This document shows, piece by piece, positions 1-8,935 of a DNA stretch of 57,134 nucleotides. Each line of letters starts with the position of its first letter. Within the stretch, counting starts at the first letter, position 1. A program made the translations under genes and the position numbers. The DNA is from Bog-159 sp049511415 (GTDB taxonomy: Bacteria; Acidobacteriota; Terriglobia; Bryobacterales; Bryobacteraceae): positions 1-57,134 of the forward strand of contig JBEKYC010000046.1 in the NCBI GenBank assembly GCA_049511415.1, read 5' to 3'. Under the pieces are notes generated by a model. It saw only the letters and a program-made list of their open reading frames with translations, was not told where the DNA came from and ran no database searches.

Positions 1-2
1 GC

Positions 3-386
3 TTTAAGGGTCCGCCGGAAGGCTACGCAATTCGTAGTTCCGCACACGAGGTGGCCATCTCCGGCAGCGATTCCCGCGGCATCTTATTCGGCATCGGCCG
101 GCTGCTCCGCGAACTGCGTATCGCGCGCGGCTCCATCCAGCTTTCCGATGGCTTCGCCGAAAACAGCGCGCCGCGCTATCCACTCCGTGGGCACCAGTTG
201 GGCTACCGCCCGAAATCGAATACTTACGACGCCTGGTCCGTGCCGGTATTCGAGCAGTATATTCGCGACCTCGCCGTTTTCGGCAGCAACGCGGTCGAAC
301 TGATCCCGCCGCGCTCCGACGATGCCGCCGACAGCCCGCATTTCCGGCACTGCACCGTCGAAGACTGTAGTTGGTGTGATCGCTGA
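3..386 (+). pseudogene. Truncated glycoside hydrolase (GH20/GH67-like N-terminal region), partial
   Basis: The reading frame is already open at base 3, so the gene starts outside the window. About 115 codons resemble the part of exported hexosaminidase/alpha-glucuronidase-like proteins that joins the beta-sandwich domain 2 to the TIM barrel. Visible are a segment GILFGIGRLLREL, then YPLRGHQLGYRPK, and a piece ending NAVELIPPRSDD. In full-length relatives the barrel continues for several hundred residues. Here similarity stops after the SDDAADSPHF stretch and the frame closes at 386 with an unrelated 12-residue tail, so the gene is cut at its 3' side. Family recognition is from memory of these motifs; no catalytic residue is inside the fragment. 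Confidence 0.6.
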
Positions 387-600
387 CACCAAGAACCAGG
401 GGCTGAATCAACCCGCCATGCCGGGAGCCTTGGTCGATGACACGAACCCGTCGAACGAGTTGGATCTTCTCGGCATCGTCCGCACCATCGCCGGTGAAGG
501 AACTTTCGCACGCGCCTTGCACGATCAACTACACGCGGACCGCCGAGGTCTCTCACAAAATATGAGACGCTCGACGACGCCATCGGCCAGTCCACTTTTT
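387..600. other. Intergenic, no supported feature
   Basis: No frame here shows a recognisable protein. The sequence lies between two broken genes and is probably debris of the glycosidase locus or of a deletion junction. Confidence 0.4.
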
Positions 601-1176
601 TCAATTGATCTGATTCAACTTCACGTATACCGTAAGCTCACTAGCGTTGTCAGTGTAACCCCCTGGAACTTCCGTGCCATCAACGTAGCCCATATTGAGA
701 TTCGTAGCGGTTTGGGGGCACGATGAACGTTTGAGTCGTTCCTGTGCCAGTGCGAGTCAACCCGTCGCCGATAAAGAAGACCTCTCCGATACGAGGATTC
801 AGCACCGTGAAGTCGGTGGCGACATCGCCTATGGAATTGTCGACGGCATAAAACAACTTTGATCGGGTGGTTGGCAAGGTATCTTCCAGGAAGACGCCTA
901 CCAGTGCGCCGTAGAAATCCGTGGAAGAGAAGCCGCCTAAGGTGCCAATTGGGCCTGTACTACGCAGTCCATTGCAGATGTTAGACATATTGGTTCCATC
1001 AGGCCCCTATAGCGAAGTCCCCGTGCCACAGGACCCTCCGCCGGTAACGCTGGGAAACGTAATTTACTGATTCGGACCTGCCGCAAACGTGGACGCAACC
1101 GGCGCTATCCCGTCACTGCCGTCATCGTAGCCGCCAGCTTTCCAAGGGTCCATTGTTGCAAGTACGGTTTTCGTGG
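601..1176 (-). pseudogene. Pseudogene of a secreted beta-sandwich (PEP-CTERM-type) protein
   Basis: Read on the minus strand, one frame gives a continuous relic. It runs from an MDPWKAGGYDDG start-like segment, through a DGIAPV motif, a QTITF-like piece interrupted by TAA, a second in-frame TAG, then GVFLEDTLP and GEVFFIGDGLT, up to TQTFIVPPN. At about 706-712 an extra C shifts the frame. The next frame continues with ATNLNMGYVDG and a tyrosine-rich strand and ends ELTVYVKLNQIN before a stop at 601. This is the typical C-terminal layout of secreted, often calcium-binding-like beta-sandwich proteins that can carry a PEP-CTERM tail in relatives. Two nonsense codons plus a frameshift make it non-functional. 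The 5' end is not resolved. Confidence 0.7.
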
Positions 1177-1442
1177 CTAGCGTCTCCTGCGCTCATACCG
1201 ATGTCGCTAGTGCGAGACTGAGCTGTAATATCGCCATCGCGAGAATCTTGCCCGACCGAACCTAATGCCGCGCGTTCGGCGGTCATGAATTGGCTAACCC
1301 AAGGAGTCGGCCTACGCCGCGCGGCGCTCTTTCGAAACGGCGGCCGCGCCACTTTCTGTGCCATCGCCGGGCACCGTGCCGCCGTTCGTCGGGAACTGCG
1401 CGCGCCGTGCGCTGCGCCGGGAATGTCTCCCGCAACAGCGAG

Positions 1443-2816
1443 CTACCTGGGGGCAGTCTCCAGGAGCGCCCACACCGTGCCGCCGTTCGAATCTCCACCG
1501 TAGTACGTCGCGCCGTATAGGTTCCCGCCGAGCAGCAGAACGTTAGCCGGCGAGCCTGGGCTGCTTGATGAAAATTCGGAGAGTACTTCCTTCTTCCAGT
1601 CGGAGCCCGAAAGGGTCGGCGGAATCAACATGTACACCGTGAACCCGCTATTCAAGGCGCCGGAAGTGGTTCCGAAAAGAACACCGCCGCGGCCGGTGGC
1701 CAGACTGCTGGACGGATGAAACCCCCGAGACTCCGGAAAATCTGTAATGATCGTCTCCGTCCATGAGTCGCCGGGCGCGCTTGGGGGCGCCAGCATGTAC
1801 GCCGTGCCGCAGCCCTCGCCCCCTCTTCCGCAGGCATATGGATTCCCGCCCCGGCTGGTGGTGCCGTACAGCACGGCCGTGCTTTCGCCGGGCACCGTGC
1901 CTAAGGTCACGCCGTTAGGCCGCGACCCATCCGTGCCGCCCTGAAAGGAGTAGACCACATTCTTGGTCCACGCGCCGGGTGCCGGCGCCGGCGGCGTCAA
2001 TGAGAATACTGTCCCGCAGCCCCGGAAACCCAGACCGTACGGGCAGTTGGAACTGCCGCCGTAAACCGTATTCCCATACAGTATCCCGCCAGGGTCAAGC
2101 ACCACGCCTCCGGGTGTAATCCCGTCGTCGTAGCTCATGAAACTATACAACAAGTTGAATGTCCAGCCGTCGCCCGGCCCCGCGGGAGGCGTCAACGAAA
2201 ACACCGTGCCGCAGCCGGCGGCCGCGCCCTCGCTGGTGCACGATCCAGTGGTTACCCCACCAGACGGCGCAACTCCGTAGAGCACCCCGTCGGCGCCTAT
2301 CACCAGGGGCGCGACCGGTCCCGAGCCGTCGGCGCCACCCGTGAACGTATACAAAGTCCTTTCCTTCCAAGCGCCCCCAGTCTCCGCCGGCGGAGTCAAC
2401 GCAAAAACTGTTCCAGCGCCTGCCGCACCGCCGCCGCGGGTGACCCCGTAGATTGTCCCGCTATGATCCATAACCAAATTGCCAGGATCGGCTCCGTCCT
2501 TGCCGCCGTGGAAAGTGTAGATCACGCTCATGCTCCAAACGCCATCCGGCGTGCTGGGAGGTACGGCCTCGTACACAGTGCCGCAACCATCGCGGCAGTT
2601 GGTGTAATCTCCACTCGACGATGCCGTGCCGTACAATTCGCCCGACCCGCCGGCAATGACGCCGGCGCCGGACCATAAGCCATACTCACCGTAGGTGCCC
2701 CCGCCAAAGCTGAAATAACTGAGCGACGGCGATGGTATCTGCGCCATGCCACAAGTTGTGAAAATCGGCAACACAAACAAGAGCGCGCCGAGTATAGCAG
2801 AGTGTCCACGATTCAT
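1443..2816 (-). CDS. GloVer tandem-repeat extracellular protein
   Basis: A 457-residue exported protein built of roughly ten repeats whose core is a YGxTxxGG strand followed by GxGTVFxLTPP and a SVIYTFxGGxDG-like strand. This is the TIGR03803 'GloVer' repeat, thought to form a beta-propeller-like surface domain. An N-terminal signal peptide (basic MNRG, hydrophobic ALLFVLPIF, cleavage near CGMAQ) supports export. The start is placed at 2816 rather than at the longest ORF because GGAGGAGG lies seven bases upstream of this ATG and the signal peptide begins there. No catalytic motif is visible and the function is unknown. It sits alone, with pseudogenes on its downstream side. Confidence 0.85.
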   Translation of the reverse strand: MNRGHSAILGALLFVLPIFTTCGMAQIPSPSLSYFSFGGGTYGEYGLWSGAGVIAGGSGELYGTASSSGDYTNCRDGCGTVYEAVPPSTPDGVWSMSVIYTFHGGKDGADPGNLVMDHSGTIYGVTRGGGAAGAGTVFALTPPAETGGAWKERTLYTFTGGADGSGPVAPLVIGADGVLYGVAPSGGVTTGSCTSEGAAAGCGTVFSLTPPAGPGDGWTFNLLYSFMSYDDGITPGGVVLDPGGILYGNTVYGGSSNCPYGLGFRGCGTVFSLTPPAPAPGAWTKNVVYSFQGGTDGSRPNGVTLGTVPGESTAVLYGTTSRGGNPYACGRGGEGCGTAYMLAPPSAPGDSWTETIITDFPESRGFHPSSSLATGRGGVLFGTTSGALNSGFTVYMLIPPTLSGSDWKKEVLSEFSSSSPGSPANVLLLGGNLYGATYYGGDSNGGTVWALLETAPR

Positions 2817-3237
2817 CCGGTCCTCCTCCGTTTTCTTAATTCTGCCCTCAGGTCCAGCCCGTGTCAAGATCTGATATAACCTCGTCACCCTTTCGGACGG
2901 GAGGCACTCATCCGCCGCTCCGCGCCGTTCAGCCGCGGAAAACGCCGCCAAACTCCCTTCGGTGGCCCCAAAGAAAAACTGGCGGAGCTGAGGAACGGAT
3001 GAATGGATCGAAAGCCTTCCTGTCGGGCTGATGCAGGGCTAAAGGCAACCGTGGCCGCGGCCTCTCGCTAAATCCCGCATTCACCCAGCGGGACACCGCT
3101 GCCGATATTAAGGGACAACGGTCCTATATCGTTCCTTCCCCCGGCGGCATCCGGGGGGACGCGCGGAACCAGCTCGGGGTGGCTTTACAGCTTTTTTACA
3201 GACATCAAATTAACATCTGGGTCAGGGAACCTTGCAG
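2817..3237. other. Intergenic spacer with a GC hairpin
   Basis: This is the shared upstream region of the divergent GloVer (minus) and HAF (plus) genes. A perfect 7-bp GC hairpin (CCCCCGG/CCGGGGG, 6-nt loop) lies at 3138-3157 without a T-run. A second imperfect dyad, around GATAT..ATATC with inner GGGAC/GTCC, lies near 3104-3130. No coding frame is convincing. Confidence 0.45.
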
Positions 3238-3243
3238 TATAAT
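3238..3243 (+). promoter_or_regulatory. Candidate -10 box upstream of the HAF-repeat gene
   Basis: A consensus TATAAT stands 38 bases before the ATG at 3281, in an AT-rich stretch unusual for this G+C-rich window. No good -35 hexamer is visible at 16-18 bp; GTCAGG/TCTGGG is the nearest. A GAGGAG ribosome-binding sequence lies between this box and the start codon. Confidence 0.4.
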
Positions 3244-3280
3244 TTTCGCTTAGTTAGTCGTAAGTGAGGAGAGAAAGGCG

Positions 3281-4399
3281 ATGACACAGTTATACGCTGT
3301 TCAGGTACGATGTCACATGTGCCACCGGCTTGCTCGATCGATTGCTCTTTGTTTGTGGTGTGCTCTTGCCGTGCCGGCGCAGCAGCGCGATGCGAAGCCT
3401 GGCCTGATTATCTTCGAGGCGCCGGGCGCCGGCACGCAGTCCGGGCAGGGCACCATCCCTATCGCCGTGAATCAGGCTGGCGCGATCGTGGGAACCTTCA
3501 CCTATCTTGGCGACGGCGTGGTAGGTACCCCCCAAGGATTCGTTCGCGCAGCCGACGGTACCATCAGCGAGTTCTTTGCCCCAGGAGGCGGGGACAATAT
3601 CAACACGACGCCCCAAGGCATTAACTCCGCCGGGACGATTGCCGGACATTACTCGGAATATAGATTTCTTTCACCGGGCAATCCGGTCCCCGAGTTTTTC
3701 GGGTTCGTGCGCACAGCGGACGGCACCCTTACCTCGTTTACGGCGCCAGGCGCGGCTATAGGCTGGAACGAGGGGACATTATTCAATAGCATCAACGATT
3801 CAGGAGCGATTACGGGCCGCTACGAGGGATCGACAACCCACGGGGGGTTCGTCAGGGATCCCGATGGGACTTACGCTTCGTTCAGTGTTGGCGCATTTAC
3901 CGCTCCCTTAGGCATCGCGAATTCGGGGGCAGTGGTGGGATACTATCTGGATGAGAGCGGAGTTAGTCACGGTTTTCTGCGCACCCCATCCGGATCGCTC
4001 ACCACGTTCGACGCTCCTGGTGCGGGCACTGATCAAGGCACGGGGACTCTGGCCGTTAGTACGAATGGTAAGACGACCGCCGGATATTACATAGACTCAG
4101 GCGTCGAATATCACGGCTTCGTGCGCTCCGCCAATGGCATCATCACCACCTTCGATGCTCCGGGTGCAGGTGCCGACATTGGGCTAGGCACGATCGTCAC
4201 CAGCATTCCCGCGGGCGCGGTATCGGGATATGCTACGAATGCGAACGGCAGCGTGGGATTCGTACGCTCAGCCACCGGAACTATTACGACATTCAGCGTT
4301 CAGGCGGCGTGTCAACCGGTGCTGTGGGGATGGATCAGGCGGGAGCCATCATCGGCGGGTACACCGATCACCAAGGGGTCAATCACGGTTACCTGCTGA
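3281..4399 (+). CDS. HAF-repeat extracellular protein, frameshifted in last repeat
   Basis: An exported 372-residue protein. A signal peptide spans about residues 12-34 (ALCLWCALAVPAQ), followed by about seven copies of the HAF repeat (TIGR02913). Each copy contains TFDAPGAG, a GT..INxxGxIxGxY strand and HGFVRxxxGTIT. Such repeats form beta-propeller-like extracellular modules of unknown ligand. The annotated frame ends at 4399 with a non-repeat tail after TFSVQ. From about 4306 another frame continues the last repeat perfectly (STGAVGMDQAGAIIGGYTD, then a short strand ending LLTP) to a TAA at 4405-4407. A one-base loss in the GGCGGC run near 4304 explains this. The start ATG has GAGGAG about 10 bases upstream. 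Confidence 0.8.
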   Translation: MTQLYAVQVRCHMCHRLARSIALCLWCALAVPAQQRDAKPGLIIFEAPGAGTQSGQGTIPIAVNQAGAIVGTFTYLGDGVVGTPQGFVRAADGTISEFFAPGGGDNINTTPQGINSAGTIAGHYSEYRFLSPGNPVPEFFGFVRTADGTLTSFTAPGAAIGWNEGTLFNSINDSGAITGRYEGSTTHGGFVRDPDGTYASFSVGAFTAPLGIANSGAVVGYYLDESGVSHGFLRTPSGSLTTFDAPGAGTDQGTGTLAVSTNGKTTAGYYIDSGVEYHGFVRSANGIITTFDAPGAGADIGLGTIVTSIPAGAVSGYATNANGSVGFVRSATGTITTFSVQAACQPVLWGWIRREPSSAGTPITKGSITVTC

Positions 4400-4407
4400 C
4401 GCCATAA

Positions 4408-5211
4408 AAACAGACTGGCCGGCTGGAGTTTGGCCGTGGGAGAGGGCCACGAATGGTTCGAGTGGGAAGACCGACCCGGCTCGCCGCCGGCCGCGAACGC
4501 TACCGACTCCGACGACGAGCTTCTCATTCGTGTTTGTTTACGTGGAGTTCGCCAGCGTGAGGAGCCATTAGAGAGCCCATATGGTCAAAAAGGCCTCGCA
4601 CGGCGTTTGAAACAGTCTGGAACGGCGCCTGACGCCTTCGGATGAAGAGTCGAAAGGGTTCGTGATCGTCATCGTCGGGCCGGATCGCCAAACTATCGAT
4701 GTCCCGGCAATACGGTTTCCAGTGCAAGTGTGGCCGGCCCCCAGGAGACAGTCTGCCGCCGGTGCGCGACCCACCTCACGCAAGCTCACAGCCGCGAGGC
4801 GCACGCAGACCACTCAAGCGGTATGGCTACACTACGGAAGGTTGAGTTCATGCTGGAGGATGAGACCTTGCAGAAGAAGTTAGATCCGGGGTCTGCGTGA
4901 AATCGAGCAAAGGAACCGTTAGAATGATCGATTATGAGAGCTGGCGACCAATGGCTTTTTCTTCGCTGCGTTGATCCGGCAAGGCTATTATCCTCACTGC
5001 AGGATAACCGGCGTTTCGAAGACACAGTGCTGCGTCCTAATGAAACACTTCCCTCGTGGAAACCCCCGACGAGCACATTCTTTTGCTTTGTCGTATGTCT
5101 GGGCACCAAAGTGCCCCGCGTGTTCCGCCCACAAGACGTGTGAGCCCGAGTGTAATGTGACGTCGAAATTCGATAACGCTGTGCGTACCCACATTTCTAG
5201 GTCAGACGGCA
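4408..5211. other. 800-bp gene-poor spacer
   Basis: No frame encodes a recognised protein. The main feature is one copy of a degenerate direct repeat at about 4712-4820, whose partner lies beyond the next gene. Small open frames, such as one starting at 4934, have no family motif and no ribosome-binding site. Confidence 0.5.
4712..4820 (+). repeat. Degenerate ~110 bp direct repeat, copy A
   Basis: This aligns by eye with 6297-6408. Shared blocks include CCCAGGAGACAG, CTGCCGCC, and CAGCCGCGAGGCGC followed by CGCAGACC. Identity is roughly three quarters with a few 1-2 base gaps. The two copies bracket the dioxygenase-like gene in the same orientation. Confidence 0.55.
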
Positions 5212-6285
5212 GTGGCGGTTAGGATGGCCAGCCTAGCCGCCGAGTTGCGTACGAGATTACTGGCTGTTTACTCTTGCTACCGTCAGGCCAGGATGCTCAT
5301 CACCCAGTCGGCATCCTCTCAGGCCGCGCAGCGCTACGTAGCACGCTATCGCCAGGCCCGTTTCGCTACCCGTGTGCGACCCGAGCAAGCTCATGCCGCC
5401 GACCAAAGCAACGTCTCCGCCAAACTCACAGTGGCACCCTCAGTCACGGCTCTGGGTGATTATCAATGGATCACCGAGCGTCACCGTGAGCAGTTTCGTA
5501 CATTCGGCTATATGGTGATTCGAAAAGTAGTTCCCGAAGACATCACCCGTCGCGCCGTTGGTGAGATCGCCGCGTTTGTTGGCGCTGACCTTGCCGACCG
5601 CGCGACCTGGTATCGCGCCCCACCTGAGCTTGACGGTATTGTTCCCATGCACCACGCTCAGTCGCAATGGGACATCCGACAATGCCCGAACCTCTACCAG
5701 GTCTTCACAGAATTCTTTGCGACGGGTCGGCTCATGGTGGATATCAATCGCTGTATCTTCCGCCCGCCAGTTAACCCACTCATCCCGGAAATCAGTCATG
5801 GAACCATACACTGGGATACTAACCCCAGGGAGCCGGGGGCGGGCTCCGTGCAGGCAGTTGTGTTGCTGACCGATGTGACCCGTGATGGCGGTGGCTTTCA
5901 GTGCGTTCCGGAAGTCTACCAAAACCTGGAAGCCTGGCTCGCGATCCACGCGCGCCATGACGATTTTGATTTCGGCAATCCCGGATTGAAGCACTGGAAC
6001 ACAACACAAGTCGAAGGCCACACGGGCGACGTCATCTTATGGTCGACGAAGCTGCCGCACGGCAGCGCAGCCAATCTGTCGGATCGCCCACGCATCGCGG
6101 CTTTTGTTTCCATGCAGCCCCCGCCGAGCAACCCTGAACCGCGCGAGGGGCTCAAGTCCTGGTGGTTGACGAAGCGCGCCCCCGATTATTGGCGCGGCCT
6201 GCCGGGCCAACGTGATCCTGAGCCGGGATCCCCGGCGACTTTGTCAGAACTGGGCGAGAAGCTGATCGGCGTGGTGCCCTGGTAG
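5212..6285 (+). CDS. Phytanoyl-CoA dioxygenase (PhyH)-family oxygenase
   Basis: A likely Fe(II)/2-oxoglutarate-dependent hydroxylase of 357 residues. The double-stranded beta-helix carries the HxD facial triad (H200-W-D202 in TIHWDTN) and the distal histidine H283 in LPHGSAANLSDRPR. The arginine about ten residues further on would bind 2-oxoglutarate. The fold entry motif FRTFGYMVIRKVV at about residue 97 is typical of PhyH proteins. The substrate is unknown; relatives hydroxylate acyl chains or secondary metabolites. The N-terminal 80 residues are low in similarity. The frame opens with GTG at 5212 and an ATG follows at 5224; neither has a clear Shine-Dalgarno, so the start is uncertain. The gene stands alone between two copies of a degenerate direct repeat, a possible sign of transfer. 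Confidence 0.75.
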   Translation: MAVRMASLAAELRTRLLAVYSCYRQARMLITQSASSQAAQRYVARYRQARFATRVRPEQAHAADQSNVSAKLTVAPSVTALGDYQWITERHREQFRTFGYMVIRKVVPEDITRRAVGEIAAFVGADLADRATWYRAPPELDGIVPMHHAQSQWDIRQCPNLYQVFTEFFATGRLMVDINRCIFRPPVNPLIPEISHGTIHWDTNPREPGAGSVQAVVLLTDVTRDGGGFQCVPEVYQNLEAWLAIHARHDDFDFGNPGLKHWNTTQVEGHTGDVILWSTKLPHGSAANLSDRPRIAAFVSMQPPPSNPEPREGLKSWWLTKRAPDYWRGLPGQRDPEPGSPATLSELGEKLIGVVPW

Positions 6286-6296
6286 CGTTCGATTCA

Positions 6297-6408
6297 CGGT
6301 GCTTCCGGTGCATGCGTGGACGCCCCCCCAGGAGACAGCCTGCCGCCTTGTCCGACCAATACTTGGCGTAGGCTCGCAGCCGCGAGGCGCGCGCAGACCG
6401 CTAGCGAT
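6297..6408 (+). repeat. Degenerate ~110 bp direct repeat, copy B
   Basis: Partner of the copy at 4712-4820. It lies just after the stop of the dioxygenase-like gene and upstream of the kinase pseudogene, in the same orientation as copy A. Confidence 0.55.
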
Positions 6409-6540
6409 AATGACAACGCCCTCGTGAAATGGCGGCACCCGCCAGTGGCTCGTTCGGATTACTCCCGGTTGCGCCGTGACACAGGAACAATCGCTTAGCG
6501 AACACCCGCTACTAGCCGAAAGGCTACAATAGAGCGAATA

Positions 6541-7917
6541 TTGGACGGCGGCGAACTGGGACATTTCTTCCCTGCTCGAAAAGATTGGCGAAGGCGGCGT
6601 CGGCCGGGTCTACAAGGCCCGTGACAAGCGCATGGATCGTTTCGTCGCCATCAAACTGCTGGCCGAAGCACGCAGTACCGATGCCGACCGCCGCGCCCGG
6701 TTCGTGCAGGAAGCCAAAGCCGCTTCGGCGCTGAACCATCCCACATCGTCACCATCCACGAAATCGGCGAACAGGATGGCCAGACCTATATCGTGATGGA
6801 GTTGGTGGATGGCAAGCCGCTGAATGAGCTGATCCCGTGCAAAGGCATGCGGCTCACCGAAGCCCTGAGCGTCGCGGCGCAGGTGGCCGACGCGCTTACC
6901 GCCGCGCACGCCGCCGGCATCGTGCACCGGGACCTGAAGGCCGCCAACATCATGGTGGATGCACACGGCCGCGCCAAGGTGCTGGACTTCGGCCTGGCGA
7001 AGCTGGCCGCTCCCGCCGTCGGCGCGGACGAAGCGACGCATACCTTGGCGGCACAGCCGGTCAATGAAGAAGGCGTCAACCTCGGCACCGATCCTACATG
7101 TCGCCGGAACAAGTCGAAGGCAGGCCAGTGGATGCCCGCAGCGACATCCTCTCTTTCGGCACGGTGATGTACGAGAAAGTCACCGGGCAGCGCGCGTTCC
7201 GCAGCGAGTCGAAAGTCTCCACGCTGGCCGCCGTCGTGGAGAAGGACCCACCGCCCGTTAGCGAAGTCTCATCCAGCACTCCGCCGGAAGTGGAGCGGCT
7301 GATTACGCGGTGCCTGCGCAAGGACGTGAACCGGCGCGGCCAGAACATGGCGGATGTGAAGCTGTCGCTGGAGGAATTGCGGGATGAATCGGCATCGGGG
7401 AAGCTGGCGCGGCCTTCCGCAGCCGCGGACGCACGAGCCCGCCGCTGGCTCTGGCCGGCGGTGGTGATCGCCTCCGTGTTGATCGCCGTGGCCGCCTTCT
7501 TATGGGTTTACCTCAACTCTCGCGGAACCCAGTCGAAAGGCACGGAACTGGTGCGGCTGTCGTCCGATGACGGGCACTCCTACAGCCAGCCGGCCATCTC
7601 GCCCAATGGCGAATTCGTCGCCTACGTCTCGGACCGCTCCGGCAAGAAGGAGTTGTGGCTGCAACAGGTAGGCGGCGGCGATCCGATCCAGTTGACTCAT
7701 TCCGGCGAATCTGTCTCGTACGCTCGTTCTTCCCCGACGGCAAGCGAATCCTCTACGTCACCACTTCCGCGGACAGCCAGAAGAGCACCATCGAAGTAAT
7801 CTCCGCCCTGGGCGGCGGGGAGCCGTGAGTGCTGCTCCATGGCGGGCGGATAGAGAATTCCCAAACGCTGCTTTCCCCGGACGGGCGTCAGATCGCTTAC
7901 CTTGATCGGGAGAACCG
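6541..7917 (+). pseudogene. Ser/Thr protein kinase with TolB/PD40 repeats, decayed and truncated
   Basis: A Hanks-type kinase relic. The original start is probably TTG/ATG at 6541 (MDGGELGH), then a shifted frame gives EKIGEGGVGRVYKARD (glycine loop), VAIKLL (catalytic Lys), IVHRDLKAANIMV (catalytic loop), LDFGLAKL (DFG) and YMSPEQVEG (activation segment end). It continues into a transmembrane helix (about 7455-7510) and PD40-like repeats (ISPNGEFVAYVSD, FFPDGKRILYVTT, LSPDGRQIAYLD). Frame breaks are seen near 6565, 6741, 7091 and 7727, and there is an in-frame TGA at 7826-7828. Similarity ends at 7917, where an IS256-family fragment begins. Several independent lesions make this a real pseudogene rather than one sequencing error. 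A TACAAT box at about 6525 may be its old promoter. Confidence 0.85.
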
Positions 7918-8184
7918 TTGTACGGGATCATGTACCTCGGCGCTTTGTACGTGAAAATGCGGCATGAAGGGCGGGAAGAGAATCGCGCCGTATACGTGGC
8001 TATTGGGGTAGGAATGGATGGGCGGAAGGAAGTGCTGGGGTTGTGGACCAGCGGCCCCGAGGGCGACCAGTTTTTGGCTGGCGGTATTGAGGGAGCTGAA
8101 GAACCGTGGCGTACGGGATATTTTGATCGCCTGCGTGGACGGACTGAAGGGCTTTCCGCAAGCCATCGAAGGGGTCTTTCCAGG
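7918..8184 (+). mobile_element. IS256-family transposase fragment (central part)
   Basis: The plus strand encodes the middle of a Mutator/IS256 transposase: YVKMRHEGREENRAVYVAIG, then KEVLGLWTSG in one frame, then FWLAVLRELKNRGVRD and CVDGLKGFPQAIEGVFP in the next frame, with a shift near 8075. The first catalytic Asp position, usually YxDAL, reads YLGAL here, so the element is doubly dead. The second Asp (CVDG) is kept. Similarity stops abruptly at about 8184, exactly where an IS256-type terminus in the opposite orientation begins. The upstream boundary coincides with the break in the kinase pseudogene. Confidence 0.8.
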
Positions 8185-8935
8185 GATGTGTCAAGAGTTT
8201 TGTGTAGACGGCAGTTTTTCCTTTGCGCCGCAAGCTGATCTGGGGGCCGGGAAGGCGGGAGTTCTGGTTTTGGATGTCCACTTTTCCGCAGCTCACAGTT
8301 GTGCTTGGTTTTGGTCTTTATCTTTTCATTCATAGAAGGTTTTCTTCGGGCTGCGGCGGAACTCCCGAGAGCCGCGAATAAATTACGCCGCGGCCCCCGG
8401 ACCCCTGCTTCAGCGGCGTTTTTTCGTCTTGGTTTCCTCCTTCCAACTCAGGCCAGGGCGTCTTGCGGAACGCGGTCGCCCAGCCGGATAGCGAAACGTT
8501 GCAGCGCAGCCTTCCAGTTCTGCACGGGCATAGTCCATTTCTTAGCAATGTGTTCCAGCGCCAGAAACAGTAACTTCAGCGCCGCATCCGGGCTCGGAAA
8601 CGACCCCCTGGTCTTGATCACTCTGCGCAGCGACATATTCAGAGACTCGATCGCATTGGTCGTGTAGATCACCCTGCGAATGTCGGCCGGGTAAGCAAAA
8701 AATGGTGTCAGGCGATCCCAGTTCCGGCGCCACATATGGCTGATGGCGGGGTACGCTCCGTCCCATTTCTCGGCAAAGGCCTCCTGTTTGAAGAAGGCCT
8801 CTTCCGCCGTGCTGGCCCGATAGATGGGCTGCAGATCCGCAGCCACGGCTTTGCGCTGCTTCGAGGACACATAGTTCAACGACGCCCGCACCTGGTGGAC
8901 AATACACCATTGCACCTTGCTGCGGTGGACCCCAA
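8185..8935 (-). mobile_element. IS256-family element fragment with one terminus, opposite orientation
   Basis: On the minus strand this holds the C-terminal half of a second IS256-type transposase (8448-8933), about 230 bases of 3' untranslated sequence, and at 8185-8212 the sequence GTCTACACAAAACTCTTGACAC read toward the outside. That sequence resembles the terminal inverted repeat commonly seen at IS256-family ends. The other end is missing: at about 8935 the transposase reading breaks off into unrelated sequence. Confidence 0.65.
8448..8933 (-). pseudogene. IS256-family transposase, C-terminal half
   Basis: About 160 residues begin at VQWCIVHQVRASLNYVSSKQ and run through FAEKWDGAYPAISHMWRRNW, FFAYPADIRRVIYTTNAIES, LNMSLRRVIKTRG and HIAKKWTMPVQNWKAAL to a stop at 8448. 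The TTNAIESLNMSLR block contains the third catalytic residue (Glu) of the DDE set. The open frame extends upstream to 9374, but residues before VQWCIVHQ are not transposase-like. The N-terminal half is therefore lost and the fragment cannot be active. Confidence 0.8.

Noticed and set aside
4934..5143. A 69-codon frame upstream of the dioxygenase gene
   Set aside because: No ribosome-binding site, no family motif, and composition typical of noncoding spacer.
7826..7828. The in-frame TGA in the kinase as a selenocysteine codon
   Set aside because: The gene has several frameshifts and is truncated; the position is in a PD40 repeat with no redox role, and no SECIS-like hairpin was seen.
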